From Lolium rigidum (lineage: Eukaryota; Streptophyta; Magnoliopsida; Poales; Poaceae): a stretch of 64,000 bases of DNA. Below the pieces are notes generated by a model. That model ran no database searches. It had not been told where the DNA came from and saw nothing but the letters and a program-made list of their open reading frames with translations. Location: positions 176,420,017 through 176,484,016 of the forward strand of contig NC_061513.1 in assembly GCF_022539505.1 (NCBI RefSeq). The letters run 5' to 3'. The translations under genes were made by a program, and so were the position numbers. Positions 10,998 to 22,882 of the stretch are shown here, in pieces (position 1 is the stretch's first letter; every line of letters starts with the position of its first letter).

Positions 10998-13526
10998 CTA
11001 TCATAATCTTGATCATACTATTGTAAAGCATATGAGATGAATGCAGTGATTCGAAGCAATGGTGAAGACAATGAGTAAACAAATGAATCATATAGCAAAG
11101 ACTTTTCATGAATAATACTTTCAAGACAAGCATCAATAAGACTTGCATAAGAGTTACTCATAAAGCAATAGATTCAAAGTAAAGGCATTGAAGCAACACA
11201 AAGGAAGATATAAGTTTCAGCGGTTGCTTTCAACTTCAACATATTTATCTCATGGATAATTGTCAACACAAAGTAATATAACAAGTGCAATAAGTAAACA
11301 TGTAAGAATCAATGCACACAGTTCATACAAGTGTTTGCTTCTAAGATAGAAGGAATAGGTGAACTGACTCAACAATAAAGTAGAAGATAGGCCCTTCGCA
11401 GAGGGAAGCATGGATTACTATATTTTTGCTAGAGCTTTTCATTTTGAAAACATAGAAACAATTTTGTCAACGGTAGTAATAAAGCGTATGTGTTATGTAT
11501 AAGATATCCTATAAGTTGCAAGCCTCATGCATAGATTACCAATAGTGCTCGCACCTTGTCCTAATTAGCTTGGATTAACATGGATTATCATTTCATAGCA
11601 TATGTTTCAACCAAGTGTCACAAAGGGGTACCTCTATGCCGCCTGTACAAAGGTCTAAGGAGAAAGTTCGCATTGGATTTCTCGCTTTTGATTATTCTCA
11701 ACTTAGACATCCATACCGGGACAACATAGACAACAGATAATGGACTCCTCTTTAATGCATAAGCATTCAACAACATTTAATATTCTCATAAGAGATTGAG
11801 GATTAATTGTCCAAATCGAAACTTCCACCATGAATCATGGCTTTAGTTAGCGGCCCAATGTTCTTCTCTAACAATATGCATACTCAAACCATATGATCAT
11901 GAAAATCACCCTTACTTCAGACAAGACGAACATGCATAGCAACTCACATGATATTCAACAAAGGTAAAATAGTTGATGGCTTCCCCAGAAACATGGTTAC
12001 CGCTCAACAAGCAACTTATTAAGAAATAAGATACATAGCTACATATTCTTCACCACAATAGTTTTTAAGGCTATTTTCCCATGAGCCATATATTGCAAAG
12101 ACAAAGAATAGAATTTTAAAGGTAGCACTCAAGTAATTTACTTTGGAATGGCAGAGAAATACCATGTAGTAGGTAGGTATGGTGGACACAAATGGCATAG
12201 TTTTTGGCTCAAGGATTTGGATGCACGAGAAGAATTCCTCTCAATACAGGGCTAGGCTAGCAAGGTTGTTTGAAGCAAACTCAAGTATAAAACGGTACAG
12301 CAAAGCTTACATATGAACATATTGCAAGCATCATAAGACTTTACATCGTCTCCTTGTTGTTCAAACACCTTAACCAGAAAATATCTAGACTCTAGAGAAA
12401 CTAATCATGCAAACCAAATTTTAACAAGCTCTATGTAGTTCTTCATTAATAGGTGCAAAGTACATGATGCAAGAGCTTAAACATGATCTATATGAGCACA
12501 ACAATTGCCAAGTATCAAATTATTCAAGACATCATACCATTTACCACATGCAGCATTTTCTGTTTCCAACCATATAACAATGAACGAAGCAGTTTCAACC
12601 TTCGCCATGAACGTTAAAAATAAAGCTAAGAACACATGTGTTCATATGCAACAACGGAGTGTGTCTCTCTCCCACACAAACATGAATTTATTCAGAGAAT
12701 AAAAATAACAAAACGAAAATAAAAGTACACAAACGCTCCAAGTAAAGCACATAAGATGTGACGGAATAAAAATATAGTTTCACTAGAGGTGACCTGATAA
12801 GTTGTCGATGAAGAAGGGGATGCCTTGGGCATCCCCAAGCTTAGATGCTTGAGTCTTCTTGAAATATGCAGGGATGAACCACGGGGGCATCCCCAAGCTT
12901 AGACTTTTCACTCTTCTTGATCATATTGTATCATCCTCCTCTCTTGATCCTTGAAAACTTCCTCCACACCAAACTCAAAACAAACTCATTAGAGGGTTAG
13001 TGCATAATCAAAAATTCACATATTCAGAGGTGACATAATCATTCTTAACACTTCTGGACATTGCACAAAGCTACTGGAAGTTAATGGAACAAAGAAATCC
13101 ATCCAACATAGCAAAAGAGGCAATGCGAAATAAAAGGCAGAATCTGTCAAAACAGAATAGTCCGTAAAGACGATTTTTTTTAGAGGCACCAGACTTGCTC
13201 AGATGAAAATGCTCAAATTGAATGAAAGTTGCGTACATATCTGAGGATCACGCACGTAAATTGGCAGATTTTTCTGAGTTACCTACAGAGAACCCTGCCC
13301 AAATTCGTGACGCGAAGAAATCTGCTTTCGCGCAATAATCCAAATCTAGTATCATCTTTACTATCAAAGACTTTACTTGGCACAACAATGCAATAAAATA
13401 AAGATAAGGAGAGTTTGCTACAGTAGTAACAACTTCCAAGACACAACAAAACAGTAGCAAAATAAAAACATGGGTTATCTCCCAAGAAGTGCTTTCTTTA
13501 TAGCCATTAAGATGGGCTCAACAGTT
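10998..13526 (-). other. Non-coding interior of E2
   Basis: Homologous over its length to E3 23604-26150 in reverse. Landmarks are the repeated CATCCCCAAGCTTAG motif (near 12830 and 12890), the GGAGTGTGTCTCTCTCCCAC segment (12655) and the GGTGGACACAAATGGCATAG segment (12178). No open frame here stays open in both elements in a convincing way. These conserved non-coding segments are candidates for packaging or replication signals. Confidence 0.7.
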
Positions 13527-14300
13527 TTAATGATGCACTCCCAAGAAATAAGAATTGAAGCAAAAGAGAGCATCAAGAAGCAAATTCAAAACAAATTTAA
13601 GCCTAACGCACTTCCTATGAAAAGGAATCTTGTAAATAAACAAGTCATGTAGGCATAATGCAACAAGCATAGGAAAACTAGACAAGCGCAACTTCAAGAT
13701 TCTCAACATAAAGAGGGGAAACTTAATATTATTAAGATGCATATAACCATGTTTCCCTCTCTCATAATAACTTTCAGTGGAATCATGAACAAACTCAACA
13801 ATATAACTATCACATGAAGCATTCTTATCATGAGTCTCATGCATAAAATAATTACTACTCCCAACATAAGCATAGTCATTCTTATTAATTGTAGTGGGAG
13901 CAAATTCAACAAAGTAGCTATCATTATTATTCTCATCACCATAATCATCAAATGTAGGAGGCATATCATAATCATAATAAAATTTATCCTCCATAGTAGG
14001 TGGCACCAAAAGACCACTATCATTATAATCATCATAAATAAGAGGCAAAGTATCATCAAAGTAAATTTTCTCCTCCATGCTTGGGGGACTAAAAATATCA
14101 TGCTCATCAAAACCAGCTTCCCCAAGCTTAAATTCTTCCATAGCATTAGCAACAATGGTGTTCAAAGCATTCATACTAATAACATTGGCATTATCATGCA
14201 TATAAAGTTCCATAGGTTTTTTAATTTTCTCTTCAAACACCTCATGTCCTAACTCAAGATAGATACCATAAAGATCTCTAATATTTTTGTTGTTTTCCAT
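13527..14300 (-). CDS. E2 ORF of unknown function (257 codons)
   Basis: The ATG (14298-14300) lies about 140 bases after the primer site, where gag would normally start, but there is no Gag, protease or zinc-knuckle motif. Residues about 60-110 contain imperfect repeats of the form PP-x-MEEK-x-YFDD-x-LP, then PPTMEDKFYYDY, rich in Asp, Tyr and Pro. A middle segment reads SYIVEFVHDSTESYYERGKH. The last 65 residues are hydrophobic with basic breaks (FPLFMLRILKL, MLVALCLHDLFIYKIPF), which could form one or two membrane segments. The E3 copy has the same frame with length changes in multiples of three codons. I do not recognise the family; env-like and accessory roles are both possible. Confidence 0.6.
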   Translation of the reverse strand: MENNKNIRDLYGIYLELGHEVFEEKIKKPMELYMHDNANVISMNALNTIVANAMEEFKLGEAGFDEHDIFSPPSMEEKIYFDDTLPLIYDDYNDSGLLVPPTMEDKFYYDYDMPPTFDDYGDENNNDSYFVEFAPTTINKNDYAYVGSSNYFMHETHDKNASCDSYIVEFVHDSTESYYERGKHGYMHLNNIKFPLFMLRILKLRLSSFPMLVALCLHDLFIYKIPFHRKCVRLKFVLNLLLDALFCFNSYFLGVHH

Positions 14301-14438
14301 TAAGCCTAACTAGTGTAAACAAGAAACAAAAAGATGCAATTGCAGGATCTAAAGGAAATAGCTTCGAGCACTCACACACCGGCAACAGTGCTAGGAAATA
14401 GCTTAGTAGTCGGAGGATGTGAATACCTTTTACCTTAC

Positions 14439-14457
14439 CTCCCCGGCAACGGCGCCA
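14439..14457 (-). other. E2 primer-binding site (tRNA-Asp type)
   Basis: On the minus strand TGGCGCCGTTGCCGGGGA, the complement of the 3' end of plant tRNA-Asp, starts ten bases after the LTR end. It primes minus-strand cDNA synthesis. Confidence 0.8.
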
Positions 14458-14467
14458 GAAAATAGAT

Positions 14468-16330
14468 TGATGTCTACGCACACTCCTTTTCCTGTAGACA
14501 GTGTTGGGCCTCCAAGAGCAGAGGTTTGTAGAACAGCAGCAAGTTTCCCTTAAGTGAATCACCCAAGGTTTATCGAACTCAGGGAGGAAGAGGTCAAAGA
14601 TATCCCTCTCAAGCAACCCCTGCAATCACGATACAAGAAGTCTCTTGTGTCCCCAACACACCTAATACACTTGTCGGATGTATAGGTGCACTAGTTCGGC
14701 GAAGAGATAGTGAAATACAAGTGGTATGAATGAATATGAGCAGTAGTAATAGCGCCGAGAAAATAGCTTGCTGGCGTGCGATTGATGGTAGTAATATTGC
14801 GGAAGTAAAGATGCGAGTAAAACAAGTAAATAAGCGATGATTGCAGTATTTGGAAACAAGGCCTAGGGATCATACTTTCACTAGTGGACACTCTCAACAT
14901 TGATCACATAATAAAACCACTCTACACTCTCTTGTTGGATGACAAACACCATTAATTGTGTAGGGCTACAAGAGCACCTCAATGCCGGAGTTAACAAGCT
15001 CCACAATATTCGATGTTCATATTTAAATAACCTTAGAGTGCATGATAGACCAACGCAATTATACCGAGTACTAACATAGCATGCACACCGTCACCGACAG
15101 ACTATGAAAGGAGGAATAGATCACATCAATACTATCATAGTAATAGTTAACTCCATAATCTACAAGAGATTACAATCGTAAACTACGCCAAGTACTACAT
15201 GATGCACACACTGTCACCATTACATCATGGAGGAGGAATAGAGTACTTTAATAACATAACTAGAGTAGCACTTAGATTAATAGTGATATAAAGCACATTG
15301 CAATCATAAAGGAATATAAATAAGCACTTCACTATGCTATTCTGAATTACTCTCTGGCAAGATAATGAACTCTAATTCATCATGTAGGCAAACCTTAAAG
15401 ATGTATTCCCAAGTACTAATAAACACCCCACGCTGTCACTGTGAGCATTCATAGGAGGTACTAACACACCACAATTTCATAGAGACATCCAACTCAAATC
15501 ATAACCCAATGAATAAGTATTCTGTGAAATATAGCCTAAGAGACCCACACGGTGCACACACTGTCACCTTTACACACGTGGGACAACGAGTCTCCGGAGA
15601 TCACAGAAGTAAAATCCACTTGAATATCATAACGACATCTAGATTACAAAGCTCATCATATGGATCTCAATCATGTAAAGCAGCTCATGAGATCATTATA
15701 TTGAAGTACATGGGAGAGAGAGATATGAACCACATAGCTACCGGTACAGCCCTTAGCCTCGAAGGAGAACTACTCCCTCCTCATGGGAGACAAGCAGCGG
15801 TGATGAAGATGGCGGTGGTGTCGATGGAGATGCCTTCCGGGGCACTTCCCGTCCCGGCAGGGTGCCGGAACGAAACTCCTGTCCCCCAGATCTTGGCTTC
15901 GCGATGGCGGCGGCTCTGGAAGGTTTCTCGTACCGTGGCTTATTCGTATCGAAGATTTAGGTCAGGGAGGCTTAAATAGGCGAAGAGTCGGAGTCGGAGG
16001 GCTTCTGGGGGGTCCACACACCAGGGCGGCGCGCCCCCCTGGGCCGCGCCGGCCACATGTGTGGTGGGCCTGTGGCTCTCCGGTGTTCTGGAAGCTTCGT
16101 GGAATTATAAGGTTCTGGGCGTTGATTTCGTCCGATTGCGAGAATGTTTCCTTACTAGGATTTCTGAAACCAAAAACAGCAGAAAACAACAACTGGCACT
16201 TCGGCATCTCGTTAATAGGTTAGTTCCGGAAAATGCATAATAATGACATAAAGTGTGTATAAAACATGAGTATATCATCATAAAAGTAGCATGGAACATA
16301 AGAAATTATAGATACGTTTGAGTCGTATCA
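14468..16330 (-). repeat. E2 5' LTR
   Basis: 1863 bases, TGATACG at 16330 and TGATGTC on the plus strand at 14468. Collinear with the 3' LTR, with small indels such as a shortened GC-rich block around 16035-16085. Confidence 0.92.
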
Positions 16331-16335
16331 CCGCC

Positions 16336-17367
16336 GCCATCGCGAAGACAAGTTTCAGGGGACAGAATCTCTGTTCCGGCACGCAGCCGGGACGGGGAAT
16401 TGCCCCCGGAGTCATCTCCATCGACACCACCGCCATCTCCATCGCCGTTGCTGTCTCCCATGATGAGGAGGGAGTAGTTCTCCCCCGAGGCTGAGGGCTC
16501 TACCGGTAGCTATGTGGTTCATCTCTCTCTCCCATGTGATCTTTATGTGATCATGAGCTTTGTATCACTATTAATCTATGTGCTACTCTAGTGATGTTAT
16601 TAAAGAGGTCTATTCCTCCTCCATGATGTAAAGGTGACAGTGTGTGCATCATGTAGTACTTGGCGTAGGTTATGATTGTAATCTCTTGTAGATTATGAAG
16701 TTAACTATTACTATGATAGTATTGATGTGATCTATTCCCCCTTTCATAGCTATTGGTGACCAGTGTGTATGCTATGTTAGTACTCGGTCTAAATTGCAAC
16801 GGTCTATTATGCACTCTAGAGGTTACTTCAATATGAACTCCGGATGTTGTGGAGCTTGTTTACTCCGGCTTGAGGTGTGCTTTTGTAGCCCTACACAATG
16901 AATGGTGTTTGTTATCCAACAAGAGAGTGTGAGAAAGTAGCATTTATTTATTCAGTTATGTGATCATTGTTGAGAGTGTCCACTAGTGAAAGTATGATCC
17001 CTAGGCCTTGTTTCCAAATATTGAATCACCGTTTATTTACTGTTCTACTGCGTGTTTACTTGCTGCCATATTTATTTCAGATTGTTATTACCACTCATAT
17101 TCATCCATATCACTTGCATTTTACTATCTCTTCGCCGAACTAGTGCACCTATACATCTGACAAGTGTATTAGGTGTGTTGGGGACACAAGAGACTTCTTG
17201 TATCTTAATTGCGGGGTTGCTTGAGAGGGATATCTTTGACCTCTACCTCCCCGAGTTCGATAAACCTTGGGTGATCCACTTAAGGGAAACTTGCTTGCTG
17301 TTCTACAAACCTCTGCTCTTGGAGGTCCAACACCGTCTACGAGGAATAGAAGCGTGCGTAGACATCA
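16336..17367 (+). repeat. E3 5' LTR, second part
   Basis: Continues the LTR after the E2 insertion and ends GCGTAGACATCA at 17367. Collinear with 26604-27632 of the 3' LTR, with several substitutions. Confidence 0.92.
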
Positions 17368-17377
17368 AGCTATTTTC

Positions 17378-17395
17378 TGGCGCCGTTGCCAGGGA
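17378..17395 (+). other. E3 primer-binding site (tRNA-Asp type)
   Basis: TGGCGCCGTTGCCAGGGA, ten bases after the LTR, complementary to the tRNA-Asp 3' end apart from one mismatch. Confidence 0.8.
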
Positions 17396-17623
17396 GGTAA
17401 GGTAAAAGGTATTCACATCCTCCGACTACTAAGCTATTTCCTAGCACTGTTGCCGGTGTGTGAGGGCTCGAAGCTATTTCCTTTAGATCCTGCAATTATA
17501 TCTTTTTGTTTCTTGTTTTTATTTTCACTAGTTAGGCTTAATGGAAAACAACAAAAAAATTAGAGATCTTTATGAACTTTATATTGAATTAGGACATGAT
17601 GTGTTTGAAGAGAAAATTAAAAA

Positions 17624-17714
17624 GGGATTTCTATTTTCGTGCCCTCGGTTCCTTAGTTGTGCTCAGTTTTCCCCAGCCCCTTAGTTTTTCCTCAGTTTTA
17701 CCCTAGCCTTTGTC
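17624..17714 (+). repeat. Left terminal inverted repeat of the Mutator-like element
   Basis: Pairs with 22793-22882. The first 21 bases are identical to the partner; similarity continues through CAGTTTTCCCCAGC and TTAGTTTTTCCTCAGTTTT with scattered mismatches. Confidence 0.88.
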
Positions 17715-18367
17715 TGAAGACCCGCAGAAGGAGCTCAGACGGAAGGAATCCGCTTATTTGGACGTTCGTGGCCGACGTGTTGCGCCGCGTCGTCTGTGGG
17801 GCCGCGTCGTGTGGGGCCGCGTCGCGTGGGGCTGGTAGAAAGGGACCGCGTGGGACAGGACGAGAAGTGTTTGGTTGCACGTGAGCAGGAGCTGGGTTTT
17901 GTCTCTCTCGGCCCAAATTGGCATTTTTAAGAGCACCTTTCCCCTCTTTCTCTCTCTGTCTTTTTCACCAAATTAGTATCAAATCTAGAGAAGCTTCTAT
18001 TTCTGTCTTTCTTCAATATGGCAGCAAATCTAGTAGAAAATCTCTGGGGTTATTTATGCCTTTTGGCCCTCGTTTTTTGCCCAATATGGCAGCAAATCTA
18101 GTAGCAAATCTAGAAGCTATTATATGATAAATTCACAGCAGCATAAGCAGAAAACTAAGTATAATACATAGGTAAACTGCATACAGCAGCCAAAAGCAGC
18201 CAATAACATTGTTAATGTTCACGACAAACTAAGCTGCAAAAATATACAAGACGCACGCAATGTATGGACAACAAGAAGATTAGGATGAATGAATTTGTTC
18301 TTCATTCCTCCTCATATATTTCTTCGTCGCTACATTCGTGCATTTCCCAAGGAAATATTCATTGAAC

Positions 18368-19668
18368 TCATTCCGTCTGCAGGTGTGCGGCCAATACATC
18401 CTCCAAACGGTATGGCCTGTGTTCATTACTCATACCGTAGCTTCCTATTCTATCCACACGTACTGGCCACTCATCCCAGGCCTTTGTATCATGAGAGTAC
18501 TCTCTGATATAACCCAAATCCGCGTAGTAGATGCAGCCAGGTCGAAGAGTCGGGTACACTCTGGTGTCGACGGAGATACACCGGATATAATGCACGAACA
18601 AGGCATGAAAGCCAATGTTACTGACCGGATGGAGAGAGCGGCTCTGAGTGTCCACACGGTACACCACGGGCGTGTTGTGCATCAACACAAGCAGCAGATC
18701 ACCATCCGACTTCACAAGGTAGAACTTGTCACGTCCAAGTTCTGGAAATGAAATTAGTGTCTCCATCTTGACACCGTTCGCGTGCTGCTGCTTCGTACAT
18801 TGGTGCACACTATTCTTCCGGACTCAAAATTGTCCGAAGCTATTGCATATAGTTCACCATTGAACGGGGTAATGCAACGCATACTATGATTCTTGATCGA
18901 AAATCTTCCTTCTCCCCAATCTTCATATATATCCTTAGTTGGAGTGCTCTCATCGACCCAACCAAGTTCCTCCGGGTAATGTCCGCAAGTGAAGACCATA
19001 GTCGGGGAGTTGATTGCGGCGATCGAATCCGGAAAACAGTTGGCATCTGCGCCTCAAACATAGTGTTTGATGTCTTTGTGAGTGGGTTCGAAGCCGTATC
19101 TTGTGCGGCGGGTTCTTCCGGGCAAGCACGATGACGCCACGGGAAAAGCCGACGAAGTAGAATCTAAAATATATTGAAAAGATAACATTCAGCACTAAGA
19201 TTGAAAATAAGATCTATGGTGACGCCACGGGAAAAGCCGAGGAATTTGAACCTTGCACGAACTGCGGATAGATCTATGGTGACGTAGCGGGATGTGCCGA
19301 GATGGAGGAAGGTGAACTCAGCGGCGCGTGGAAGGGCGTGGTGTAGCATGATCCATTCGTGCAGGTGCACGTCGGGATCGAGTAAACCCGAGCGCCAATT
19401 TCTACGAGACTTGCCTCATAGCAGAGTAGCTGTCCACGTACTCCTCTTTCGCCAATAAGCATTCGCCGATCTTCCGAAGTGGTCCGTCGGCCGTGAGACC
19501 GGCCCGAGTTCACGGAGGCGCCGCGCTTGGATGCGCCGCCCTCGGATGCGCCGCCCTCGGAGGCGACGGGCTCGGCGGCGACGGGCTCGGCGGCGACGGG
19601 CTCGGAGGCGACGGGCTCGGAGGCGACGGGCTCGGGGCGATGGCCGCCGGCGCATTCTTCTTCTCCAT
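18368..19668 (-). pseudogene. F-box/DUF295 protein gene, broken, inside the Mutator-like element
   Basis: F-box proteins with DUF295 are plant substrate receptors of SCF ubiquitin ligases. The C-terminal half is clear: FYLVKSDGDLLLVL, VYRVDTQSRSLHPVSNIG, RCISVDTRVYP and PGCIYYAD match the DUF295 pattern, ending at a TGA at 18368. Upstream, GEGRFSIKNHSMRCITPFNGELYAI is the segment before DUF295. An F-box-like start (PLRKIGECLLAKEEYVD ... MRQVS, RNWRSGLLDP) lies near 19390-19490, preceded by an ATG at 19666-19668 and a Pro-Ser repeat. Frames change near 18815, near 19130 and near 19400, and a short segment (TTTTCCCGTGGCGTCA) is duplicated at about 19130 and 19220. It is probably a captured gene that has decayed. 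Confidence 0.75.
19550..19635. repeat. 15-base GC-rich minisatellite
   Basis: About five copies of GAGGCGACGGGCTCG with GAG/GCG variants. On the minus strand they encode a Pro-Ser repeat (PSPSPP) at the start of the F-box pseudogene. Long frames here on other strands are by-products. Confidence 0.8.
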
Positions 19669-20707
19669 CGCCGGCAGGGGAGGGCTCGTACGGCGGTTGG
19701 GGTTTTTGGAGAAGTTGATGGGACGTGAAGGGGTGGTTTCGTGCGTGAGCGATAATGAGACGTACTCGTGTGCGAGAGGGAGGGAGAGAGGGGCTTACGC
19801 GTCCTAAATGCGACCCGCGTCAACAATGGCACGTCTTCCACGTCCGCACCGCGACACGCGTCAACAATGGCACGTCTTCCACTTCGCACCGCAACACGCG
19901 TCCTCGAGTCTAACCCCGGAAATTTAGATATACTCGGGTATACCCTCGAGTCATATACTAGCATTTTTTGTATGCTCAGTTTTCACCTTGAGTGCTAATA
20001 CTGGCTAGTGCAATATACTCAGTTTTACCCTCAAGTGGCTGGTCAACGGAGAGTCAACAAATGGGATTAACTAGTTAAATGAGTTATTTAATGTGCAAAA
20101 AATTCCGAAAAAGAGTGGCACTTACTCATGGAGTCTTTACCACAAATTTCCACTTCTCAAATCATAGATAAATCGTAGATAAATCAAGTTTCACCACAAA
20201 TTGCCACTTCTCAAATCACCTAGTAGCTATGAAGGTGCATGGTTTTCCATAATAAGCCCTACCCAAAACAGCTTTCCCCAAAACATACTTTGTCCGAATG
20301 AGACCATAATTTTCACACTCATGTAGATTTGTATTGCAAATAGTTTGAGGTAGGCCAAGATGGGTTTCATTGTACAAAACACGCATTTTCCATTTTTTAA
20401 ATCTCATATTTGAATCCCTTAGTCTGTTTACTACTCACTTGCCCTTGGTTTCTTGATACTACTCGGCTTTGCCCTCTCCCTTCACAAACTCTCACGGACG
20501 CCCAACATTGCCCTGATTGGTCTAGCCCATGTCACGCGGATCGTGCCCGACGACCGTTGATCGTATGATCTAACGGGTAGGATAACCCCTATCTCTCTCT
20601 CTGGTCGGGGCCACCACCCTCTCTCTCTCTCTGTCGTCGGTTAGCTTCACGCAAAGTTTGGTTTTCTCGCATTATTTTTCACGAGCTAAATTATAAACTC
20701 TTTTTAG

Positions 20708-21375
20708 GCATTACTTTTCACGCAAAAAATGATAAACCATCACCGATTTGTTGTAGCCATTACTTTTCACGCACAAAAATGATACACCATCACCCATTTC
20801 GTGTACCCATTACTTTTCACGCAAAAAATGATAAACCATCACCGATTTTGTTGTAGCCATTACTTTTCACGCACAAAAATGATAAACCATCACCGATTTG
20901 TTGTAGCCATTACTTTTCACGCACAAAAAGGATACACCATCACCCATTTCGTGTAGCCATTACTTTTCACGCAAAAAATGATACACCATCACCCATTTCT
21001 TGTACCCATTACTTTTCACGCAAAAAACGATAAACCATCACCGATTTCTTGTAGCCATTACTTTTCACGCACAAAAATGATACACCATCACCCATTTCGT
21101 GTACCCATTACTTTTCACGCAAAAAAATGATAAACCATCACCGATTTTGTTGTAGCCATTACTTTTCACGCACAAAAATGATAAACCATCACCGATTTGT
21201 TGTAGCCATTACTTTTCACGCACAAAAATGATACACCATCACCCATTTCGTGTAGCCATTACTTTTCACGCAAAAAATGATACACCATCACCCATTTCTT
21301 GTACCCATTACTTTTCACGCAAAAACGATAAACCATCACCGATTTCTTGTAGCCATTACTTTCCTTTTAGGCATT
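20708..21375. repeat. 50-base tandem array with a six-unit higher-order repeat
   Basis: About 13 units of roughly 50 bases, each with CATTACTTTTCACGCA, an A-run, GATAAACC or GATACACC, and ACCGATTT or ACCCATTT. Variants are ordered, not random: six consecutive unit types starting at 20761 recur in the same order starting at 21059, a period of 298 bases. The array lies about 0.2 kb upstream of the B3-domain gene. Confidence 0.9.
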
Positions 21376-21591
21376 ACTTTTCACGGTAAAATGATAAACT
21401 ATACCCCCACAACGGTCGTCTCCTCCTTAATTTATTGTGTATAAACCCCCACAACGGTCATCTCCTCCTTATTTTATTGTGTAAACCCTACAACGGTCAT
21501 CTCTCCCTTATAAACACCCACACGGCCATCCCTTGTGTCAATAGGTTCCGCCTCTCTCTTCTTTTCGTTCACATACACTTTATCCATTGCC

Positions 21592-22192
21592 ATGGCTTCC
21601 ACGTCTCGGACGCGGACCGGAAGGGGAAGGGGAAGGGGAAGGGAAGGGAAGTGGATCATCATCATTGCCACCACCACCGTCAACACCGCCATTGATCATA
21701 GAGGAGTTCTTCATCGTCGTCTATGAAGACCCTTTGGTCAAGAAGGTACGTACGCGTTCCCACATATATGATGCATGTGATTAATTATGGGCATGTTCTA
21801 AAAACCTTTAATTTCAAGGGTTCCCTAATTTCAAACGATCGGCGCTCGATCTCTTTGCGGGAACTCCCAAAAAATTTGCGGACTATCTTGACGGCAAGGA
21901 GCCAGCTAAGGTGTATCTCGCGAGCAGTCTGATCGCGGTCCTCGTCTCTCGGACCGTGGAGGTCCTATTTGACGGACAAGGCCGGATGTACCTCGACAAG
22001 GGCTGGGAGAAATTCGCCATCGCGCACGGTGTGGATTTCGGCTGGTTCGTACACTTCAAATATGAAGGCGATGATGTGCTCACGGTGAAGGTGTTCGACG
22101 GAACAATGTGCGGGAGGTACTACTACTCGGACGACGAAGATACCGACGATGAAAGCGACGACGACGTGAAGCCATGCATCCATCCCCTTTAG
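21592..22192 (+). CDS. B3-domain protein gene inside the Mutator-like element, possibly defective
   Basis: B3 domains bind DNA in plant transcription factors. The second exon (about 21811-22192) encodes PKKFADYLDGKEPAKVYL, RTVEVLFDGQGRMYLDKGW, FAIAHGVDFGWFVHFKYEGD and VKVFDG, in the order of a complete B3 fold, followed by an acidic tail (DDEDTDDESDDD) and a TAG. The first exon is less certain. ATG at 21592 opens a Gly/Arg-rich frame, but the frame that leads to the splice site (EEFFIVVYEDPLVKK, donor near 21749-21756, acceptor TTTCAAG near 21818) is a different one, so a frameshift in the GGGAAG simple repeat or another exon border is needed. TATA-like or splice evidence is weak; expression is unknown. 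Confidence 0.6.
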
Positions 22193-22449
22193 ATAATTAA
22201 GGGGATTATGACCAAGAATATATATGTAGCTTCATATGCATCGATTTAGAGATCTAGCTATTTTCTATATATTATGCATGTAAAAAATAATATCGCATTT
22301 CCACTATTATTCGAGCACCACATCCTCCAAACGATGCCGATGCCGATGCCGATATCGGCATGGTCGGAACGGCTATGCTCGCCGCCACCTGCTAGGTCAA
22401 CGTCGGGATGCACAATGTTTAGCATAAGAGTCACTTTAGATTAAGCTGC

Positions 22450-22640
22450 GAAAATGGGCTGAGGCGACCCCTACAGAGCGGCTCTATATTATATTCTCTA
22501 AATAAAATAGACGACCACAGCGGTCATTGGCTGCGGAGGCCCCACAGAGCGGCAATATATAATTTTCTATAAATAAATAGACGACCCACTGGTCATTGGC
22601 TGCGGCAGCCCCATAGAGCGGCCCCATTTGTCATTGGCAG
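22450..22640. repeat. Short tandem repeat near the right end of the Mutator-like element
   Basis: Two full and one partial unit of about 75 bases sharing GGTCATTGGCTGCGG, CCCCACAGAGCGGC and TAAATAAATAGACGACC. Confidence 0.75.
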
Positions 22641-22792
22641 CACCGCGTATACAATCAGGAAATAAAACGGCCCACGCGTCGGCCGGTAGATGGATCCACC
22701 CGTCGAGCACGAGACGGTCGGCCGAGGAACTAACCTCACGGTAACGGTAAGGCCTCGACCCGACGGCAACCCGCGTCTTCGAGGGGTTTCAA

Positions 22793-22882
22793 ACTAGAGG
22801 GAGGGGAAAACTGAGGAAAAACTAACGAGCTGGGGAAAACTGAGTACAACTAACGAAGCAGGGGCACGAAAATAGAAATCCC
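22793..22882 (-). repeat. Right terminal inverted repeat of the Mutator-like element
   Basis: Reverse complement begins GGGATTTCTATTTTCGTGCCC, as the left end does. Confidence 0.88.

Larger units (their letters stand above)
5944..16335 (-). mobile_element. E2: Athila-like LTR retrotransposon without gag/pol
   Basis: Target duplication CCGCC at 5944-5948 and 16331-16335. In minus orientation the 5' LTR is 14468-16330 and the 3' LTR 5949-7822, both with the same TGATACG...GACATCA ends as E3 but about 0.4 kb longer. The interior contains a tRNA-Asp-type primer site, one 257-codon ORF just after it, about 2.5 kb of non-coding sequence homologous to E3, and a solo LTR of another family. The two LTRs differ by scattered substitutions and small indels, so the insertion is not very recent. 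No replication genes are present. Confidence 0.92.

Noticed and set aside
19416..19964. 182-codon Arg-rich minus-strand frame and matching plus-strand frames
   Set aside because: They are alternate readings of the 15-base GC-rich repeat; the family-like frame here is the Pro-Ser one leading into the F-box remnant.
20708..21375. CRISPR-like regular repeats
   Set aside because: Plant nuclear context and no unique spacers; every unit is a variant of one 50-base sequence.
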